Origin: Thermus sp. JCM 17653
GTDB taxonomy: Bacteria > Deinococcota > Deinococci > Deinococcales > Thermaceae
Reading direction: 5' to 3'
Length of the DNA: 6,250 bases
Assembly (NCBI GenBank): GCA_001311585.1
Contig: BBBN01000098.1
Span: forward strand, 1 to 6,250
Shown here: piece by piece, positions 1-6,114 of the stretch
Position numbering within the stretch: the stretch's first letter is position 1
Layout: the number at the start of each line of letters is the position of its first letter
Translations under genes and position numbers: made by a program
Notes under the pieces: model-generated
What the model saw: only the letters and a program-made list of their open reading frames with translations
Databases searched by the model: none
Told to the model about the DNA's origin: nothing

Positions 1-198
1 CGGGGTGGCCTTTATGGTCCGGGGGCCGGAGGCGGGGGCCTTGGCCGTCCAGCTTCCCGCCCCGGGCGAAGGGGCCTGCGAGCCCCAGGTCTACCTCTTT
101 CTCAACGGGCAGTTCTTTCGCATGCTTCCCGTGCCCGGGGAGGAGCCCCAGGAGCTCTTCCCGGTGGAGCCCGTGCCCAACCCTTCGGGGGCTCCTAG
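1..198 (+). CDS. 3' end of an unrecognised protein gene (partial)
   Basis: I do not recognise this protein. About 65 C-terminal residues are visible, read from position 2, including the segment QVYLFLNGQFFRMLPVPGEE and a Pro/Glu-rich tail. Codons are strongly G/C-ending up to about position 190, as in the other genes here, so the frame looks real. The raw frame then runs on to a stop at 374-376, but codon choice after 190 becomes atypical and the stretch lies over the VWA gene on the other strand, so I regard that extension as false. Adding one G to the G run at 187-191 would end the protein in Asn-Pro-Ser-Gly-Gly-Ser followed by TAG at 196-198. That TAG would share the CTAG at 195-198 with the stop of the convergent VWA gene. 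A GTG at position 5 is in frame but has no visible ribosome-binding site, so the gene most likely begins outside the window. Confidence 0.6.
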   Translation, partial: RGGLYGPGAGGGGLGRPASRPGRRGLRAPGLPLSQRAVLSHASRARGGAPGALPGGARAQPFGGS

Positions 199-1122
199 AG
201 GGGGCTCAGGTAGCGCCTTAGGGCCAGGCCCAAAAGGGCCAGCGTCCCCCCCAGCGCCCCCAGAAGGCCCGTGGCCTCCGTGGGGCGGGCCTCGAGGCGC
301 ACTTCCTTGGCCAGCTCCAAGTAGATTTGGGCAAGTTCCTCCCTGGAGCGCACCAGGAAGCTCTTTCCCCCCGTGAGTTCGGCGATGGCCCAGAGGAGCT
401 CCTCGTCCACCCCGTAGGCCCCCAAAAAACCGAAGCCGAAGGCGGGGTCCTCGGGCCCCGGGGTCCAGCCCGGCACCCCCACCCCCACGGTGTGCACCCG
501 CACCCCCATCTTCTGGGCCTCCCCCGCGGCCTCCAGGGGGTCTATCCCGGTGCGGTTGCGGCCGTCGGTGAGGAGGAGGACCTCCCCCTTGCCCCCGGCC
601 TCCCGGATCTGGCGCAACGCCTCCAGGATTCCCTCCCCGATGGCCGTGGAGCGGCCGAACTCCAGGCTTTGGAGGCTCTCCAGGAGGCGCCTGCGGTCGG
701 CGGTGGGAGGGTGGACGGTCTGGGCGTAGCCGCTGAAGGCCACGAGGCCCACGCGGAGCCCCTTGGGGGCTTCCTGGAGGAAGGTGCGGGCAGCCTCCTT
801 GGCGGCCTCGAGGCGGTTGGGCTTCAGGTCCGTGGCCATCATGCTCCGGCTCACGTCCACCGCCAGCACCACCACGTTGCCGCTGGTCCGGCCGGGGAGG
901 GTGAGGAGGGGTCGTGCCGCCGCCAGGGCCAGGACCCCAAGGCCCAGGGCGAAGAGGGCCGTGGGGAGCCAAGGAAGGGGCCTCGGGCCGCCTGGGCCGC
1001 CTCCTTAAGGAGGGGAAGGAGGGGGTGGGAAAGGGAGGCCTTGGGCCTTCTGCGATAAAGCCCCAGGAGGAGGAAGGCCAGGAGGAGGAGGAGGCTTAAG
1101 GCCTCCGGGGCCAGGAGCTCAC
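195..1122 (-). CDS. BatA/BatB-like VWA domain membrane protein (last gene of the MoxR operon)
   Basis: This is a von Willebrand factor A protein of the aerotolerance (Bat) type, expected to be anchored in the cytoplasmic membrane. The restored protein is 309 aa. Segment 1 (about residues 4-23, Leu-rich) is followed by a basic stretch, segment 2 lies at about 52-70, the VWA domain spans about 84-275, and a third segment lies at about 286-302 near the C-terminus. The metal-ion-dependent adhesion site is complete: DVSRS (Asp90, Ser92, Ser94), Thr160 in STAIGEG, and Asp187 in LLTDGRN. The raw sequence carries two apparent one-base losses, near 981-990 and near 1112-1119. Repair of both makes the span 930 nt, an exact number of codons. 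The GTG start at 1122-1120 is chosen for its GGGAGG (1133-1128) and for the GTGA overlap with the stop of the upstream VWA gene. A CTG at 1114 is the alternative and would need only one repair. The client of the VWA domain is unknown. Confidence 0.82.
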
Positions 1123-2034
1123 GGCCACCTCCCTTCCCGGGCGAGCTCGCTATAGGCCCCGAAGGCCAGGAGGAGGAACCCTAAAACCACCAGGGCCTGG
1201 GAGAGGTCCTGGGGGCGGGCCTGCCAGGCGTAGTGGGGCCTTAGGGCCTGGTAGAGGGGGCGGAAGTCCTCCTCCAGCACCCTTCCCCCGTGGCCTGGGC
1301 CAGGCGCAGGAGGCGGAGGGGGTCTGCGGGCACGAAGTAGAGCCCCTCCCCGATCCGGCTCACCGCTCCCCGGGGGTCCCCAGGGGCGGACGTAAACGGG
1401 AAGCCCCGCCCGGGAAAGCTCCGCCGCCACCTCCAGGGGGTCTTGCCCGGCGTTCGCGGCCCCGTCGGAAAGGAGGAGGACGGCGGCGGGGGGTTTCTCC
1501 TGGGGAAGGTCCCGCTCCGGGCCCTCGGGCCTTAGGAGGCGCTTGGCCTGGAGGAGGCCGTTGCCCAAGGGGGTGGTCCCCCCGGGCCTCAAGCCCTCCA
1601 GGGCCTCCAGAAGGCTCCTCCGGTCCCGGGTGGGGGAGAGGACCAGCACCGCCTGGGGCCCGAAGCTCACCAGGCCCACCTTCACCGAGGGGTCCAGGCC
1701 CCGGAGAAAGGCCCGGGCCAAGGCCTTGGCCTTCTCCATGCGGCTTGGGGCCTCGTCGTCGGCGGCCATGGAGTGGCTGGTGTCCACCACCAGCGCCACC
1801 TGGGTGAGGTTCTCCCGGGCGGGCAGGGTGGCCTCCGGGGCCCCACCCCCAGGAGGAGGCAAAGGGGGGCGAGGAGGTAGGGAAGGGGAAGGGTGCGCCC
1901 CCTGGGGGCGAAGGCGGGGTCCAGGGTCCGGTAAAGCCGCTCCCGTCCCTTCCTCTGCGCCAGGAGGAGGGCGAGGAGGCCGAGCCCCAGGAGGACCGCC
2001 CCTAGGAGAAGGCCTTCTGGCTCTTAAAGGCCAT
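1119..2034 (-). CDS. VWA domain membrane protein (BatA/BatB-like), third gene of the MoxR operon
   Basis: This is a second VWA protein, 305 aa after repair. It has an N-terminal membrane segment (about residues 9-26), a second one (about 50-66), a VWA domain (about 78-255) and a third hydrophobic segment (about 279-294) before the C-terminus. The MIDAS motif is intact: DTSHS (Asp85, Ser87, Ser89), the Thr pair 154-155, and Asp191 in LLSDGAAN. The ATG at 2034 is preceded by AAGGAGG at 2046-2040, a near-ideal site. Four apparent one-base errors interrupt the raw sequence: missing bases near 2005-2009, in the C run at 1846-1850 and in the C run at 1285-1289, and one extra base at 1383-1386. Together they give a net two missing bases, and 916+2 nt is an exact codon count. 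Between the last two errors the restored frame reads a normal VWA tail (GLYFVPADP, LLRLAQATGG). The gene overlaps DUF58 by about 33 nt and the next VWA gene by 4 nt. The two VWA paralogues may pair with each other. Confidence 0.82.
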
Positions 2035-2869
2035 TTCCGCCTCCTTTCCACAAATCCCAGGAGGAGGGGCACCAGGTCCATCTCCGTGGAGGCCAGGAGG
2101 AGGTCCGCCCCCGCCCTCTGGATTTCCCGGATGCGGGCCTTGCGGAGGGCCTCGGCCCTTGCCCGGTAGGCCTCCCGGACCCTGGGGTCCAGGGTGTTCA
2201 CCTCGGCCCTTTCTCCCGTTTCGGGGTCGCGAAAGCTTAGGACCCGGCCTCCGGCAGGGCCCGCTCCCAGGGATCTTCCACCAAAACGGCCACCACGTCG
2301 TGCCGGGCGGCGAGGCGGGCCAGTGGCGTGTAAAAGGGATCCAGAAAATCCGAGAGAAGGAAGACCAGGCTCCGCCTTCGGGCCACCCGCCCCAGGAGGT
2401 CCAGGGCCTCCCCTAAAGGAGGGGTCTTTCCCGGCCTAAGCCCCTCCCGGGCCAGGAGGAGGGCCTGGGTCCTCCCGCCCTTTGGGGGGAGGAGGCCCGA
2501 AGGGAGGAGGGCCCCCACCCGGTTGCCGTGCCTTAGGGCGATGGAGGCCAAGGCCAGGGCGAGCTCCAGGGCCAGGGCGTACTTCTCCCGCCGCCTGCTG
2601 CCAAAGCGCATGGAGGGGCTTCCGTCCAGAAGGAGCCAGAGGGTGAGCTCCCTTTCTTCCCGGAAGCGGCGCACGTAAAGCTCCCCGGTGCGGGCGGTGG
2701 CGGGCCAGTCTATGCGCTCCGCCTCGTCCCCGGGGGCGTAAGGGCTGATCTCGGCCAGCTCCAGGCTTTTGCCGTACAACACCCCCCGGTAGTCCCCGAA
2801 GAGGAGCCCGTCCAGGGGACGCACCACCTTAAGCTCCAGGCGGGCCAAGAGGGCTTCGGGCGTCTCCAT
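2002..2869 (-). CDS. DUF58 family protein
   Basis: This is a DUF58 protein, a family almost always found beside MoxR ATPases and VWA proteins; its biochemical role is not established. The restored length is 289 aa. The family signature is clear: SPYAPGD (42-48), RIDW (52-55), TAR (58-60), VRRFREERE (66-74) and LLLDGSPSM (79-87), a VWA-like DxSxS motif with Asp82, Ser84 and Ser86, then LLSDF (171-175). I see no membrane segment, so it is probably cytoplasmic. The raw frame stops at 2237 because one G seems lost from the run at 2243-2245. Restoring it gives GVLSFRDPETGERAEV and then the typical C-terminal part with GADLLLASTEMD. A second missing base near 2005-2009 brings in TAG at 2002-2004. 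The ATG at 2869 lies 41 nt inside the end of moxR and has no clear Shine-Dalgarno sequence, so translation may be coupled to moxR. Confidence 0.85.
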
Positions 2870-3865
2870 AGGGGTCGTGAAGGGGAACGAAAGGCGGGGG
2901 GAAGCGGTCCAGGATGGCCTTTAGCACCGCCTCCTGGTCCACCCCTTCCGCCAGGGCCTGGTAGGAGAGGACCAGGCGGTGGCGGAGGGCGTCCAAATAG
3001 AGGTCCCGCACGTCCTCGGGGAGGGCGTGGGCCCGGCCCCGGAGGAGGGCCAGGGCCTTGGCCCCCTGGACCAGGGCCAGGGAGGCCCGGGGGCTCGCCC
3101 CGAAGGCCACGTAGGGCCTGAGGTCCTCTAGCCCTGCCCTTCCCAGGTCCCGGGTGGCCTGGACCAGGGCCACGGCGTGTTCCGCCACCTTGGGGTGGAC
3201 GTAGACCCGGTCCGCCAGGCGGGAGAGGGCCAGGAGGTCTTCCAAGGAGAGGACCTTCTCCACCCGGATCTCCTCCCCCGTGGTCATGCGGCGCACGATC
3301 TCCAGCTCCTCGTGGAAAGCGGGGTAGCCCACCACCACCTTGAGGAGGAAGCGGTCCAACTGGGCCTCGGGGAGAGGGTAGGTGCCCTCGCTCTCAATGG
3401 GGTTCTGGGTGGCCAGGACCAGGAAGGGCTTGGGGAGGGGGTAGGTTTCCCTCCCCAAGGTCACCTGCCGCTCCTGCATGGCCTCGAGGAGGGCCGACTG
3501 CACCTTGGCCGGGGCCCGGTTGATCTCGTCGGCCAGGAGGAGGTGGGCGAAGATGGGGCCGAGCTCGGTCTTGAACTCCCCCTCCTTGGGGTTGTAGATG
3601 CGGGTCCCCAGGAGGTCGGCGGGCACCAGGTCCGGGGTGAACTGGATGCGCTTGAAGCTTCCCCCAGGGCCTCGGCCAGGGTCTTCACCGCCAGGGTCTT
3701 GGCCAGGCCCGGCACCCCCTCGATGAGGAGGTGGCCCCGGGCCAGGAGGGCCACCAGCATCCTCTCCAGGAGGCGGTCCTGGCCCACGATAACCCGCTTG
3801 ACCTCCTTGAGGAGCGCCCTAAGCCGCTCCCCCGCCTCTTCAAAGGGTGCCTCTTCCCAGGCCAT
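2829..3865 (-). CDS. MoxR-family AAA+ ATPase
   Basis: This is a MoxR-type AAA+ ATPase, a cytoplasmic chaperone-like ATPase thought to act with VWA-domain partners on protein maturation or assembly. The restored length is 345 aa, usual for the family. Visible motifs are Walker A GVPGLAKT (50-57), Walker B LLLADE with Asp113-Glu114 followed by [18 protein letters not shown], sensor 1 LATQNP (151-156), LDRF (170-173, the arginine-finger region) and sensor 2 GASPR (256-260). The raw sequence breaks after ALG because the C run at 3661-3665 (G run in the coding strand) appears one base short. Restoring it gives [20 protein letters not shown], as expected. The ATG at 3865 is chosen because GGGAGG lies at 3875-3870 and the MoxR-like sequence begins there. 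Raw frames upstream belong to the dehydrogenase gene. It is the first gene of the operon, with its own promoter-like region and a hairpin over its ribosome-binding site. Confidence 0.93.
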
Positions 3866-3870
3866 GCCGC

Positions 3871-3890
3871 CTCCCGGGGTTTCCCGGGAG
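3871..3890 (-). promoter_or_regulatory. Perfect inverted repeat overlapping the moxR Shine-Dalgarno sequence
   Basis: On the coding strand, CTCCCGGG and CCCGGGAG form a perfect 8-bp stem around a 4-base AAAC loop. The downstream arm contains most of the GGGAGG ribosome-binding site of moxR (3875-3870), and the upstream arm begins at the last two bases of the TATACT element. The stem could hide the ribosome-binding site in the mRNA, or the palindrome could be a protein operator at the start of transcription. There is no T run after it, so it is not a good intrinsic terminator. Confidence 0.6.
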
Positions 3891-3894
3891 TATA
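3889..3894 (-). promoter_or_regulatory. Candidate -10 element of the moxR operon
   Basis: TATACT on the minus strand lies 23 nt upstream of the moxR ATG and matches the sigma-70-type -10 consensus TATAAT at five of six positions. It stands out as an AT-rich word in very GC-rich DNA. The hexamer 17 nt upstream, GACTGG at 3917-3912, is a poor -35, so the promoter may be weak or need an activator. It falls in the only real gap between the dehydrogenase and moxR. Confidence 0.5.
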
Positions 3895-3921
3895 CCCCCT
3901 TCCCCCAAGGGCCAGTCCCCC

Positions 3922-5013
3922 TTAGCACATTTGGCCGGAAGAGGGCTTTGCCCCGGGCTTTGAGGGCCTCCCGCCACCCTTCCAGGGGATAGACCCCTCC
4001 CGCCAGGCCTCGAGGCCTTCCAGCTCCGGAAGAAGCCCCACCGCTTCCCGGAACTCCTCCCGGGTGTAGGTGTAGCTTCCCCAAAGGGCCACCTCCTTGA
4101 ACCAGAAGGGGGAGAGGTCCACAAACTCAAGCCCCGGCGCCCCCAGGAGGAGCACCTTCCCCCCTTCCCGGGCGAGGGTGAGGGCCTCCCGGAAGCCCCG
4201 GCCGCTTCCCGAGGCCTCCACCACCGCCTCGTACCCGCCCCTAAAGCCCTCAAAGAGGAGGTAGCGGTAGCCCCGGGCCCGCGCCAAGAGGGCCTCCTTG
4301 GCGCTGGCGTAGACCCCGTCCGCCCCGAAGGCCTTGGCCTTTTCCGCCTGGTGGGGGTACTTGGCCACGGCGAGAAGCCTTCCCGCGTAGCCCAAGGCCC
4401 TTAGGAGCCTCACCGCCAGGAGGCCGATGGTGCCCATCCCCAGGACCAGGACCTCTTCGGGCCAGGGCCTGAGCTTCTTCAGGCCCCTTAGGACCACCGC
4501 CAAAGGCTCGGCGAAGACGGCCCGTTCCTCGGGGACGCCTTGGGGGATGGGGTAGAGCCTTTCGGGGCGGGCCAGGACCCACTCCCCCCATCCCCCGGGG
4601 AGGTCCCGGTTGTAGCCCAGCATCCCCGGGGCCAGGGGGCCCTCCGCCACGTTCTGGCAAAGCCCCTCCTCCCCCTCCTGGCACCTGGGGCAGGGGGGAA
4701 GCCCCCGGTCGGCGCAGGCCAGGAGGGGGTTCACCGCCACGAGAGCCCCCTCGTATTCCCCCAGGATCTCGTGGCCCAAGACGGCGGGGAAGGAGAAGAA
4801 GGGGCTGATGGAGGGGGGGCTTTTCCCGTAGAGGAGGGCGAGGTCCGAGCCGCAGACCCCGCTTAGGCGCACCCGGACCTGAAGGAAGCCCTCCCGTTCG
4901 GGGAGGGGGACTTCCGTGAGCCTGAGGGGGAGGAGCCCCTTGGGAAAGCGCTTGCCGAGAAGCCTCGCCCCGAAGAAGCGGGGGAGGGATGGGGTGTAGA
5001 GGAGGGCCTTCAT
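3922..5013 (-). CDS. Zinc-dependent medium-chain alcohol/polyol dehydrogenase
   Basis: This is an NAD(P)-dependent zinc alcohol dehydrogenase of the medium-chain (MDR) family, cytoplasmic, with substrate unknown. Catalytic zinc ligands are visible as Cys54 in GVCGSD, His81-Glu82 in GHE, and probably Glu169 in FAEPLA. The structural zinc lobe has four cysteines (Cys100, 108, 111, 119). The Rossmann nucleotide motif is GMGTIG (192-197). The ATG at 5013-5011 overlaps the aldolase stop as ATGA, and no Shine-Dalgarno sequence is seen, so translation is probably coupled. The 3' end is uncertain. After residue 340 the raw frame turns unlike the family and stops at 3922. Restoring one G in the run at 3994-3997 gives [19 protein letters not shown], a typical MDR C-terminus, but that frame has no stop before moxR, so a second undetected indel near 3922-3950 is likely. 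The true length is probably near 360 aa. Sorbitol-, threonine- or similar dehydrogenase activity cannot be told apart here. Confidence 0.85.
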   Translation of the reverse strand: MKALLYTPSLPRFFGARLLGKRFPKGLLPLRLTEVPLPEREGFLQVRVRLSGVCGSDLALLYGKSPPSISPFFSFPAVLGHEILGEYEGALVAVNPLLACADRGLPPCPRCQEGEEGLCQNVAEGPLAPGMLGYNRDLPGGWGEWVLARPERLYPIPQGVPEERAVFAEPLAVVLRGLKKLRPWPEEVLVLGMGTIGLLAVRLLRALGYAGRLLAVAKYPHQAEKAKAFGADGVYASAKEALLARARGYRYLLFEGFRGGYEAVVEASGSGRGFREALTLAREGGKVLLLGAPGLEFVDLSPFWFKEVALWGSYTYTREEFREAVGLLPELEGLEAWREGSIPWKGGGRPSKPGAKPSSGQMC

Positions 5014-6069
5014 GCCATGGGCACGGTGCGGATGAGCTTGCCCTCTATGCGCTCCAGGATCTCGTCCAGGCTTCTTCCGGTGATGGTGAGGCCGTGGTTC
5101 TTGAGGCCCACCACCGCCCGGGCGGGGTCAGGGGCCTCCCGCACCTTCTCCGCCACCGCCTGGGCGAGCTCGTAGGTGCCGCAGGGGTAGTTGAAGGGGG
5201 TGGCGGGCACGCCCTCCATCCAGGCGTGCACGTGGAGGATGGCCCCCACCTCGGGGTGCTCCCGGTAGATCATCCAGTGCTCGATGGCGTCCACGCTCAC
5301 CCGCCTCGGCTCCACGTGGGGGGGGACGGAGAGGAGGATGGCGTTCCTTTCGGGGTCGTAGTCCTTGACCATGAGGATGTCCCGGCCGATCTCCTTGAGG
5401 TTCGCCTTGTCCACCCCGCTTGCCGACATCCAGAAGCGCTTTTCGTCCTTGCGCGCGGAGAGGTTCCCGTAGGAGAGCCCCCCGATGCCGTAGAGCCGTT
5501 TCACGTGCCGCAGGTCCTCGGGGGGGAGGATCTCCTCAATGGGGAAGGGGGCGGGGAGGAGGTCCCACGCCTTGAGCTTCCTCCCTGCCCGGTACATGCT
5601 CTCCGTGAGCTCGTCCCCCTGCCAGAGCTCGGGCTCGAGGTCCGGCTCAAAGAGGTTGTTGATGACGAGACGGCTGCAGGCGATGGGCTTGAGGCGCGCC
5701 GCCACCCGTTCGTAGAATCCCTCCCCCTCGGGCTCCCCGTAGTGGCCGAGCTCCAGGGTGAGGAACTTGACGCCCTGGCCCGGCACGTAGGCCAAAAGGA
5801 CGTTGGAAAGCGCCCGGACCAGGTAGGGGTAAAGCTCCCGCAGGGGGTCTTGGGGAAAGGTGGGAAGCTCCAGGACCGAGGCCACGAAGGTGGCCTGGGC
5901 CTGCGGCGGTAGGGCCTGGGGTTTTCCGGGGTGATGGCGTTGAGGACCAGGTTGGGGGCTTCAGATTCCGGGTTAAAGCGGAAGCCTTGGGCCTCGAGGG
6001 CCTTCCCGACGCTTCCAGAAAAGGCTTGAGCCTGGGCGTGGGTTCGCCGTGGATGAGGTATTCCCACAT
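5010..6069 (-). CDS. Class II aldolase/adducin-family protein with extended N-terminal region
   Basis: The C-terminal half is a class II aldolase/adducin domain, the zinc-dependent fold of L-fuculose-phosphate aldolase and L-ribulose-5-phosphate 4-epimerase. Restored length is 353 aa, against roughly 210-230 for the classic enzymes. GNLSAR (202-207) and SASG (216-219) match the phosphate-binding loops. Zinc ligands are His280 and His282 in LHVHAW and His326 in KNHGL. By eye, Asp261 in SVDAIEHW aligns with the FucA catalytic Glu73 position, where the AraD epimerase also has Asp. The first 180 or so residues are an N-terminal region I do not recognise. The raw sequence breaks twice: one base seems lost at 6005-6007 and one at about 5903-5909. 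Repair gives MWEYLIHGEPTP, GKALEAQGFRF and QAQATFVASV in one frame and an exact 1062 nt. The ATG at 6069 follows AAGGAGGG (6081-6074). It is first in a two-gene operon with the dehydrogenase. The substrate is unknown. Confidence 0.87.
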
Positions 6070-6079
6070 GCTGCCCTCC

Positions 6080-6108
6080 TTGTCCTGGCTCCTAGCCTAC
6101 CCCATACT
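6080..6108 (+). promoter_or_regulatory. Candidate leaderless promoter of the P1-family peptidase gene
   Basis: TTGTCC at 6080-6085 and CATACT at 6103-6108 are separated by exactly 17 nt, a good sigma-70 type arrangement. The -10 hexamer ends six bases before the ATG at 6115, so the predicted transcription start falls on or next to the start codon. No Shine-Dalgarno sequence precedes that ATG. Leaderless mRNAs with this spacing are common in Deinococcus-Thermus. The -35 hexamer overlaps the start of the divergent aldolase ribosome-binding site. Confidence 0.55.
6094..6099 (-). promoter_or_regulatory. Possible -10 element of the aldolase-dehydrogenase operon
   Basis: TAGGCT on the minus strand lies 24 nt upstream of the aldolase ATG, within the 45-nt divergent gap. 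It is a partial match to TATAAT, and no convincing -35 is seen at 16-18 nt. It would overlap the spacer of the + strand promoter, so the two divergent units could compete for polymerase. The evidence is weak. Confidence 0.25.
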
Positions 6109-6114
6109 GGGGCC

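Noticed and set aside
195..198. An intrinsic terminator at the convergent gene ends.
   Set aside because: No GC hairpin followed by a T run is present on either strand near the junction, which is coding on both sides.
91..972. Long alternative frames on both strands across the VWA gene, rich in Pro, Gly, Arg and His.
   Set aside because: These are shadows produced by GC-rich codons. They lack domain motifs, and the VWA frame with an intact MIDAS explains the region.
1000..1013. A perfect 14-bp palindrome, CCTCCTTAAGGAGG.
   Set aside because: It encodes Leu-Leu-Lys-Glu inside the VWA gene in ordinary codons, and no promoter or gene boundary is nearby. It is probably chance.
1065..2112. Many copies of AGGAGGAGG on the + strand, resembling a repeat family or a series of ribosome-binding sites.
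   Set aside because: They are the complement of CTC/CTG leucine codons in membrane segments and helices of minus-strand genes. They have no regular spacing and no genes follow them on the + strand.
1119..2201. A single 360-aa frame that looks like a VWA protein with a Pro/Arg-rich N-terminal region.
   Set aside because: Its first 60 or so residues are the C-terminus of DUF58 and its middle Pro/Gly-rich part is out-of-frame reading between two indels. The true VWA gene starts at 2034 behind a good ribosome-binding site.
3461..4084. A frame joining the dehydrogenase C-terminus to the MoxR N-terminus, suggesting a fusion.
   Set aside because: MoxR similarity begins at 3865, directly behind GGGAGG and downstream of a TATACT element. 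The upstream part is the dehydrogenase tail read after a probable one-base error.
195..6069. Reading the interrupted genes as pseudogenes in a decaying region.
   Set aside because: All catalytic and metal-binding motifs are intact on both sides of each break, and the breaks are one-base changes, mostly in G/C runs. That fits data error better than decay.
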